Origin: Coriobacteriia bacterium
GTDB taxonomy: Bacteria; Actinomycetota; Coriobacteriia; Anaerosomatales; JAENZW01
NCBI GenBank assembly: GCA_029858605.1
Contig: JAOUET010000040.1
Location: 1-11,496, forward strand
DNA length: 11,496 nucleotides
Direction: 5' to 3'
Under the pieces are notes generated by a model. That model ran no database searches, was not told where the DNA came from, and saw nothing but the letters and a program-made list of their open reading frames with translations. Positions within the stretch are counted from its first letter, which is position 1, and each line of letters begins with the position of its first letter. Made by a program: the position numbers and the translations under genes. This document shows positions 6,639 through 11,496 of this stretch, piece by piece.

Positions 6639-7469
6639 CTAGCCCTCCCCGAAGATGCGCAGATGGGGTACCTGGTCCAACTCGCCGAGGTCGGAGGCTT
6701 CGGCCAGGAAGCGCAGCAACCCTTCTCGGTAGTGTGCTTCGAAGCGGAACTGGAGGGCGTCGAAGTACGACAGGAACTGATCGGCGGGGAACGGCTCCCA
6801 GCGTGCGGCGTATTCGCTGATGCCGTCGAGATGCGCTCGGCAGTAGAAGAGCGAACCGTTGAGCGCATCGATAACGTCTTGGACGGCCTTGGGCCGTTCT
6901 TCGGCAAACTCGGCGCGCACTGCCCACACGGCGTACACCATCGGTAGCCCGGTCCAAGCGGTCCATTCGCCGCCCAGGTCGTAGATGTGCAGGCCGGCAG
7001 GCTGGTTCCAGAACGCGCGCAGCGCATCGTCGCCGATAAGGAGGGCGGCGTCGGCTTCGCGCAGCATGCCTGCCAGGTCGGGAGGCGCCTCGACGTACTC
7101 CGGCGAGATGCCCCAGCGCTGCGACAGAAGGACGCGGGTGAGCACCTGCGACGTGCGAGAGGTGTCGGTGAGTGCGACCGTCCGTCCGTCGAGGTCTTCT
7201 ACCGGGGTCTTGGCGAGCAGCAGTATGGACTGAACATCCCCGAAGCTCGAGATCGCTATGTCGGGCAGCAGCACGAGTCGGTCCGCGTGTCGCGCGTACT
7301 CGATGCTCGGGATGGGCGCGATGTCCAGGTCGCCGTCGAGCAACATCCCCGTGAGGTCTCTCGGCGCGGCCTTCACCAACTCGACGTCGAGAAGGGCGTC
7401 GTTCTTTACCAGCCCGTAGTAGAGCGGCAGGCAGTTGAGGAACTGGATGTGACCGAGCCTCGGTCTCAT
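6639..7469 (-). CDS. mqnA: Chorismate dehydratase
   Basis: First enzyme of the futalosine pathway, 276 residues, dehydrating chorismate to 3-[(1-carboxyvinyl)oxy]benzoate. The fold is that of a periplasmic-binding-protein-like cytosolic enzyme, with no signal peptide. Visible family signatures: FLNCLPLYYG at 10-19, PIPSIEYA at 52-59, DTSRTSQVL at 102-110, LIGDDAL at 144-150 and GGEWTAWTGLPMVYAVW ending near 182. Start: ATG 7469, which overlaps the mqnE stop as ATGA; GAGG lies seven bases upstream. An in-frame ATG at 7520 would add 17 Arg/Gly-rich residues lying within mqnE and is unlikely. Its product and PEP-derived chemistry feed MqnE directly, so the overlap makes functional sense. Confidence 0.95.
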   Translation of the reverse strand: MRPRLGHIQFLNCLPLYYGLVKNDALLDVELVKAAPRDLTGMLLDGDLDIAPIPSIEYARHADRLVLLPDIAISSFGDVQSILLLAKTPVEDLDGRTVALTDTSRTSQVLTRVLLSQRWGISPEYVEAPPDLAGMLREADAALLIGDDALRAFWNQPAGLHIYDLGGEWTAWTGLPMVYAVWAVRAEFAEERPKAVQDVIDALNGSLFYCRAHLDGISEYAARWEPFPADQFLSYFDALQFRFEAHYREGLLRFLAEASDLGELDQVPHLRIFGEG

Positions 7470-8641
7470 CTCGTGCCCTCTGCGCCTGCGAAGCGGCTCG
7501 GCACCTCGCCCGCGTCCCACGCGGGCGGCGATTCTTCGCTGCCGAAGACCTCGACCACGCGGTACAGGGTATCGCGCTCCACCGGTACGCTGCCGCTTTC
7601 GCGGATCATCCCGATGAGATCGTCCTTTGCCAGCGCCTCAGGAGTCGTGGCTCCGGCCATGTGGGTGATCTTCTCCTCGACGACTGTGCCGTCGATGTCG
7701 TCCACACCGAAGACCGTGGAGAGTTGCGCCACCTTCAAGCCGACCATGATCCAGAACGCCTTGACGTGCGGGATGTTGTCGAGCATGAGGCGGCCGATCG
7801 CGAGGGTCTTCAGGTCGTCGAAGCCGGTCGTACCCGGCAGATCGGCCAGCTCGGTGTTGACGGGGTGGAACGCCAGGGGGATGAAGGCGAGGAATCCGCC
7901 GGTCGTATCCTGCTGCTCGCGCAGCTGGATCAAGTGATCCACGCGCTCCTCGAACGTCTCGATGTGACCGTAGAGCATGGTGCAGTTGGTCTTGATGCCC
8001 AGCGAATGCGCTTCGCCGTGTATGCGCAGCCAAACGCCACTGGTAGTCTTCTTCTCCCATGCGGCCGCGCGGGTCCGTTCGGAGAATATCTCGGCACCGC
8101 CCCCGGGTAGGGCGTCGAGTCCGGCATCCTTGAGTTCCTGCAGCACCTCGAGCGTCGTCTTCTCGGCGATCTTGGCCATGTGCTCGATCTCCACAGCGGT
8201 GAAAGCCTGCACTATCACATGCCGAGGAACGGCCTCGCGCACCGCACGCACCATGTCGACGTAGAACTCGTAGCTCCATTCAGGGTGCAGGCCGCTGACG
8301 ATATGTATCTCGTACGCTCCGTCGTCGGCACCCTCGCGGGCAGCCTCAACGATCGCGTCGAGAGTCATCTCGTACGCGCCTTCCTCGTCGGCGTCTCGGG
8401 CGAAAGCGCAGAACTTGCAGCGGTTCCGACAGATGTTGGTGGGATTGATGTGCCTGTTGACCATGAAGTACACGCGGTCGCCGGAGATGCGTCTTCGTGC
8501 TAAGTCCGCCATCTGCCCGATGCCCGTGAGGTCGCGGCTTTCGAAGAGAGCGATCCCGTCCTCGCGAGACAGGCGCTCGCCTGCCACGACCTTCTCGGCT
8601 ATCGGATCGAGCCGCGGGTCGTTGAGATAGAAGCTATGCAT
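7466..8641 (-). CDS. mqnE: Aminofutalosine synthase
   Basis: Radical SAM enzyme of 391 residues that joins the MqnA product to the adenosyl radical to give 6-amino-6-deoxyfutalosine. The cluster motif is CRNRCKFC (Cys71, Cys75, Cys78) preceded by HINPTNI. Further MqnE-type marks are VSGLHPEWSYEFY, TAVEIEHMAKI, DALPGGGAEIFSERTR and IPLAFHPVNTEL. It is paralogous to MqnC downstream but distinguished by the HPEW segment and the PTNICRNRC motif. Start: ATG 8641 with GGAAGG about six bases upstream; 51 further upstream residues in the open frame run into the dehydrogenase gene in another frame and lack conservation. The stop overlaps mqnA by four bases. It is 40 bases downstream of the sugar dehydrogenase gene. 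Confidence 0.95.
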   Translation of the reverse strand: MHSFYLNDPRLDPIAEKVVAGERLSREDGIALFESRDLTGIGQMADLARRRISGDRVYFMVNRHINPTNICRNRCKFCAFARDADEEGAYEMTLDAIVEAAREGADDGAYEIHIVSGLHPEWSYEFYVDMVRAVREAVPRHVIVQAFTAVEIEHMAKIAEKTTLEVLQELKDAGLDALPGGGAEIFSERTRAAAWEKKTTSGVWLRIHGEAHSLGIKTNCTMLYGHIETFEERVDHLIQLREQQDTTGGFLAFIPLAFHPVNTELADLPGTTGFDDLKTLAIGRLMLDNIPHVKAFWIMVGLKVAQLSTVFGVDDIDGTVVEEKITHMAGATTPEALAKDDLIGMIRESGSVPVERDTLYRVVEVFGSEESPPAWDAGEVPSRFAGAEGTR

Positions 8642-8681
8642 GAGTGCCCTTCCAGTGGGCCGTCGTTTCGACCGCACGTCT

Positions 8682-9974
8682 CTAGCGAGCGCCGTGCCTG
8701 TCGTCCTCGGGACGTCCCACACCGATGTATTTCGCTCCCGCCCCACGAATCGCCTGCGGGTCAAGGGCGTTTCGTCCGTCAAACACGACCGCACGATCCG
8801 CCATGGACCGCACCAGCGAGCCCCAGTCCGCGCCGACGATCTCGTCCCACTCCGTCGCCAGGATGACGGCGTGAGCGTTTGCGAGCGCGTCCTCCAGACT
8901 GTCGGCGGTTCGAGAGAGCTCGGGCATGACGACCGGTATCGGGTTGTACCCCACGACCTCGGCTCCCTCGGCTCGCAGCAGAGAAGCGATCTCTGACGCG
9001 GGCGCTTCGCGCGTGTCGTCGGTGTCGGGCTTGAAGGTCAAGCCGAGGATCGCGACGCGCCGGTCCTCGAGCGAGCCGAACTGCTCGCGCAGAGCTCGCA
9101 CCGGAAGAAGTCGCTGCCGCGCGTTCACGTCGATGACCGCGCGTAGCAGGTGGAAGTCGTATCCATGGAAGTTCGCGAGGAAGTCTAGCGCGCGGGTGTC
9201 CTTCGGGAAGCAAGAGCCGCCGTAGCCGATGCCGGCCTTCAGAAAAGCCGGACCGATGCGTTCGTCCATGCCGACGCCTTCGGCGACCTGGTCTACCGTG
9301 GCGCCGACGAGGTCGCACAGTACTGCGATCTCGTTGATGAACGAGATCTTGGTCGCCAGGAACGCGTTGCTCGCGTACTTGATCATCTCGGCGCTGGTGA
9401 CCTCGCACTCCAGGAGGGGCGCGTCGATATGTTCGTAGAGGGGTTTGACACGCTCGATCGACTCGGGCGACCCGCCCAGGACGACTCGATTCGTCTCGAA
9501 CCAGTCAGTGACCGCGGTTCCTTCGCGCAGGAACTCGGGATTGGAGGCATAGAGGATGCCGTGCGGGGCCAGTCGTGCGGCAAGGTTCCTGCCCGTGCCC
9601 GGGGGGACGGTACTCTTCATCACGACGACGGTACCGGGCTCGGCGTTCGCCTCGAGCGCGTCGATCACTTCGCGAACGTACGTCATGTCCGCCCAGCCGG
9701 TGGCTGTCGCGGGCGTGCCGACGGCGACCATGACGATCCCGCTGAATCGGCCGATGTCGCCGACCGTCGCAAAGGACAGAGTGCCCTGGCTTCGCGACTC
9801 TCGCATGAGGTCCTCGAGCCCCGGCTCGAAGAATGGCGTGCGGCCCTGATCGAGTGCGGCGAGTTTCGAGCTGTCGACGTCGAGCACCTTGACTTCGTGT
9901 CCCGCACTCGACAGGCACACTCCCGTCACGAGGCCCACGTAGCCCGCTCCGAACACGGTGACACGTTCGCCCAT
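8682..9974 (-). CDS. ugd: UDP-glucose 6-dehydrogenase (UDP-Glc/GDP-Man DH family)
   Basis: NAD-dependent nucleotide-sugar dehydrogenase of 430 residues, making UDP-glucuronate for surface polysaccharides. Rossmann motif GAGYVGLVTG at 9-18 followed by Asp32 after the second strand; VAVGTP at 83-88; KSTVPPGTG at 120-128; NPEFLREG at 145-152; EMIKYASNAF with the catalytic Lys199; and GYGGSCFPKD with the catalytic Cys255. The C-terminal nucleotide-sugar domain shows GLTFKPDTDDTREAP. Single-protein length is normal for the bacterial enzyme. Start: ATG 9974 with AGGGA a few bases upstream and GGAAGGAG slightly further. It leads the minus-strand operon containing mqnEAC, although its function is unrelated. 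GDP-mannose or UDP-N-acetyl sugar dehydrogenase are less likely alternatives. Confidence 0.9.
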   Translation of the reverse strand: MGERVTVFGAGYVGLVTGVCLSSAGHEVKVLDVDSSKLAALDQGRTPFFEPGLEDLMRESRSQGTLSFATVGDIGRFSGIVMVAVGTPATATGWADMTYVREVIDALEANAEPGTVVVMKSTVPPGTGRNLAARLAPHGILYASNPEFLREGTAVTDWFETNRVVLGGSPESIERVKPLYEHIDAPLLECEVTSAEMIKYASNAFLATKISFINEIAVLCDLVGATVDQVAEGVGMDERIGPAFLKAGIGYGGSCFPKDTRALDFLANFHGYDFHLLRAVIDVNARQRLLPVRALREQFGSLEDRRVAILGLTFKPDTDDTREAPASEIASLLRAEGAEVVGYNPIPVVMPELSRTADSLEDALANAHAVILATEWDEIVGADWGSLVRSMADRAVVFDGRNALDPQAIRGAGAKYIGVGRPEDDRHGAR

Positions 9975-10006
9975 GCTTCCCTACACTCCTTCCCGCCCTA
10001 CTTCCC

Positions 10007-10135
10007 GGACAAGACTAGTGTTTCCCGTACCACAAGTGAAGCACGCCGAAGGGGAAACGGCGCCAAAGGGGATACAAACACAGACAGGTGGTCTGCCGTC
10101 CCTTGCGCGGACGGACAAGTGCATGCTGGGACAAG
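10007..10135. repeat. Three GGACAAG copies and two dyads in a divergent promoter region
   Basis: Between ugd and the binding-protein gene (170 bases), GGACAAG occurs exactly at 10007-10013, 10113-10119 and 10129-10135. GTTTCCC at 10020-10026 pairs with GGGAAAC at 10052-10058, and CCGTCC at 10096-10101 forms a small hairpin with GGACGG at 10109-10114. I found no convincing -35/-10 pair for either gene. These may be operator sites, possibly osmotic, but no known regulator site was recognised. Confidence 0.35.
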
Positions 10136-10145
10136 GGAGGATCCT

Positions 10146-11120
10146 ATGAAGAGGTGGTTGGCGCTGGTGCTCGCCGCGATCCTCGTGGCTGTGGCGCTTG
10201 TAGGCTGCGGTCAGGACGATTCGGCAGACACAGAAGAGGAGCGTCCCGATGTGAAGGTTGTCGGGTCGCAGGAGTTCTTCGATCGTGCCGACGCGATGCC
10301 CGCGTTCGAGGAGGCATACGGGTTCGAGTTGGCTGACGAACAGAAGATCGCACTTGCAACGGGAGATACCGCGGTGACCGAGAAGGCGGCTGCCGAGGGC
10401 ACGGACGGGGCCAACGCCGCGATGGCGTACGGTACCGATGGGACGATAGCCGCACTAGACCTCGTGGTACTCGGTGATCCGAAGGGCGTGCAGCCCATCT
10501 ACCAGCCTGCTCCGATCTTCCGCAAGGCGATCATCGACGAGTACCCCCAGATTCCGATGTTGCTGGAACCGGCGTTCGCCATGCTCGACCTACAGGTTCT
10601 GCAGTCGCTGAACGCGAAGGTCGCGATCGAAGGCACCGATCCCGGTGCGGTCGCTCAAGAATGGCTCGAGTCCGAGGGCTTCCTTCCCGGGGCCGGCGGA
10701 GACGCCAAGGGGCCGATCGTGGTCGGTTCCAAGATCGACATCGAGGGTCCGGTTCTCGGCGAGATCATGATCAAACTGCTCGAGGGCGACGGGTTCGAAG
10801 TCACAGACAAGACTCGCACGGGTGCTACGGATGTCGTGCGCAAGGCGCTGCTCGCCGGTGAGATCGACGCGTATCCCGAGTACACTGCGAACGCGATCAC
10901 GGTGTTCTACGCGGACGAGGCGATCGACCCCGCGGTTCTGAAGGACGCGACGATGACGTACGAGGAGGCCGCACGCCTCGATCTAGAGAAGGCCGAGATA
11001 GTGTGGCTCGCTCCCGCACCGGCCAACAACACATGGGCCGTTGCGGTACCACGCGAGTTCTCCGAGAAGTACGACGTGAAGACGCTTCAAGACTGGGCCG
11101 ACTACATCAACGGCAAATAG
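10146..11120 (+). CDS. osmF: OsmF/YehZ-type osmolyte-binding lipoprotein, circularly permuted
   Basis: ABC-transporter binding protein of 324 residues for glycine betaine/choline-like solutes. A lipoprotein signal ends in LVGC (Cys21), followed by an acidic linker to about residue 35. Residues 38-180 match what is the C-terminal half of E. coli OsmF: FFDRADAMPAFEEAYGF (44-60), ATGDTAV, MAYGTDG (93-99), GVQPIYQPAPI (114-124), SLNAKVAIEGTDP and QEWLESEGF. A linker PGAGGDAKG (181-189) follows. Residues 190-324 match the OsmF N-terminal half: VGSKIDIEGPVLGE (193-206), GEIDAYPEYTANA (238-250), LAPAPANNTWAVAVP (288-302) and a final KTLQDWADYINGK. The order is therefore swapped with no half missing. 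Start: ATG 10146 with GGGAGG at five bases. The downstream permease is of the matching YehY type, supporting the family call. Confidence 0.92.
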   Translation: MKRWLALVLAAILVAVALVGCGQDDSADTEEERPDVKVVGSQEFFDRADAMPAFEEAYGFELADEQKIALATGDTAVTEKAAAEGTDGANAAMAYGTDGTIAALDLVVLGDPKGVQPIYQPAPIFRKAIIDEYPQIPMLLEPAFAMLDLQVLQSLNAKVAIEGTDPGAVAQEWLESEGFLPGAGGDAKGPIVVGSKIDIEGPVLGEIMIKLLEGDGFEVTDKTRTGATDVVRKALLAGEIDAYPEYTANAITVFYADEAIDPAVLKDATMTYEEAARLDLEKAEIVWLAPAPANNTWAVAVPREFSEKYDVKTLQDWADYINGK

Positions 11121-11131
11121 CAGCGGCGATC

Positions 11132-11136
11132 AGGAG
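11132..11136 (+). promoter_or_regulatory. Ribosome binding site before an ATA codon
   Basis: AGGAG lies in the gap after the binding-protein stop and exactly six bases before ATA at 11143, which is in frame with the permease. No ATG, GTG or TTG is in frame between the upstream stop (TGA at 11077) and GTG 11200. Confidence 0.5.
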
Positions 11137-11142
11137 CGCTTC

Positions 11143-11496
11143 ATAGGCTTCGCGAACGCATCCAGCGGTCGGAGACCGCTCGCCGGGCGCATCGACCGTG
11201 TGGCGACCTTCGGCGCGGCCGTTGCACTGGCGGGCTGTTTCGCACTGCCCTTCGTCGAGTTCAGGGCGAATCGGATAGTCAGCGGCGATCCGTATGGCTT
11301 GGGCGCTGCGGGCACGTTGGGCTGGCTGCTCGCGATCGCATGTGTGGCAGGGCTGGCGATGTCGCTGCTGCCTGCCGAGCGCCGCCGAACCCGCATCCTG
11401 CCGGCAGGGGCGGCCATCGTGGGTCTTGTGCCGTGGGCTCTTGGTGCTGCTGCTGTCAATCTGCAGCAAGGAGCGAGTCCCGTAGCCCGCGTGTCG
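11143..11496 (+). CDS. yehY: YehY-type osmolyte ABC permease, N-terminal part
   Basis: The frame is open from 11080 to the window end, and the sequence is cut there. It begins with a basic stretch (SGRRPLAGRIDR), then a membrane segment ending ALPFVEFRANRIVSGD, a second at GTLGWLLAIACVAGLAMSLL, RRRTR, and a third ending WALGAAAVNLQQGASPVARVS. E. coli YehY has the same order in its extra N-terminal membrane region: ALPFISYAPNRLVSGE, then [21 protein letters not shown]. The conserved permease domain with the EAA loop would lie outside the window. Start is uncertain: the ribosome site points to ATA 11143 (22 bases after the binding-protein stop), while the first standard start is GTG 11200, which has no ribosome site and would remove the basic N-terminus. 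Confidence 0.78.
   Translation, partial: MGFANASSGRRPLAGRIDRVATFGAAVALAGCFALPFVEFRANRIVSGDPYGLGAAGTLGWLLAIACVAGLAMSLLPAERRRTRILPAGAAIVGLVPWALGAAAVNLQQGASPVARVS

Noticed and set aside
6638..7027. N-terminal extension of mqnC (open frame continues to 7027)
   Set aside because: It overlaps mqnA in another frame, has low-complexity Ser/Arg/Pro content, and the ribosome site places the start at 6637. It is not a fusion.
5507..8641. mqnC and mqnE as a recent gene duplication
   Set aside because: They are both radical SAM enzymes with a similar frame, but each carries its own family signature and they are long-standing distinct pathway members.
8642..8794. Upstream extension of mqnE by 51 codons
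   Set aside because: It overlaps the ugd 3' end out of frame, is Arg-rich without conservation, and ATG 8641 has a ribosome site.
9429..10145. Upstream extension of the binding-protein frame to 9429
   Set aside because: It runs antisense through ugd; the lipoprotein signal and the GGGAGG site fix the start at 10146.
11107..11469. Minus-strand frames at the right end (11107-11469 and 11130-11459)
   Set aside because: They are Ala/Arg-rich shadows of the plus-strand permease, which shows clear YehY-like motifs and membrane segments.

Overview
The window is GC-rich, densely packed bacterial chromosome. Its gene content (the futalosine route to menaquinone, a two-CW Cys-rich protein, an actinobacterial-looking codon usage, strong GGAGG ribosome sites, a lipoprotein-anchored binding protein) fits an anaerobic or facultative actinobacterium near Coriobacteriia/Anaerosomatales. 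That placement is an inference; no rRNA or marker gene is present.

Layout, left to right. (1) 10-2856, minus strand: a nucleoside-phosphorylase family 2 protein abuts a COG0402 purine-nucleoside deaminase (MTA/SAH or aminofutalosine type), followed by an NfeD-like membrane protein. A ribosome site at the extreme left edge points to one more minus-strand gene outside the window. (2) 2857-3111: divergent intergenic region with a good sigma70-like promoter for the phosphorylase. (3) 3112-5417, plus strand: a 99-residue two-CW Cys-rich protein and a secreted eight-repeat YVTN beta-propeller protein with two Ig-like domains. (4) 5507-9974, minus strand: UDP-glucose/GDP-mannose dehydrogenase, then mqnE, mqnA and mqnC; the three mqn genes overlap or nearly touch. 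(5) 9975-10145: divergent intergenic region with three GGACAAG copies and two dyads. (6) 10146-end, plus strand: an OsmF/YehZ-type osmolyte-binding lipoprotein followed by the start of a YehY-type permease, cut by the window end.

How they work together: MqnA (chorismate dehydratase) and MqnE (aminofutalosine synthase) make aminofutalosine, and MqnC cyclises the later dehypoxanthinyl futalosine. The purine-releasing step in between (MqnB, or MqnX plus MqnB, or MTAN) and MqnD are not in the mqn operon. The deaminase-phosphorylase pair 2.6 kb away could supply it, or could run methylthioadenosine salvage through methylthioinosine, or both.

The most striking observation is that the OsmF-type binding protein is circularly permuted. 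The half that is C-terminal in E. coli OsmF comes first, directly after the lipobox, and the half that is N-terminal in OsmF comes second, joined through a short Gly/Pro/Ala-rich linker. The permease behind it has a good Shine-Dalgarno placed before an in-frame ATA rather than a standard start codon.
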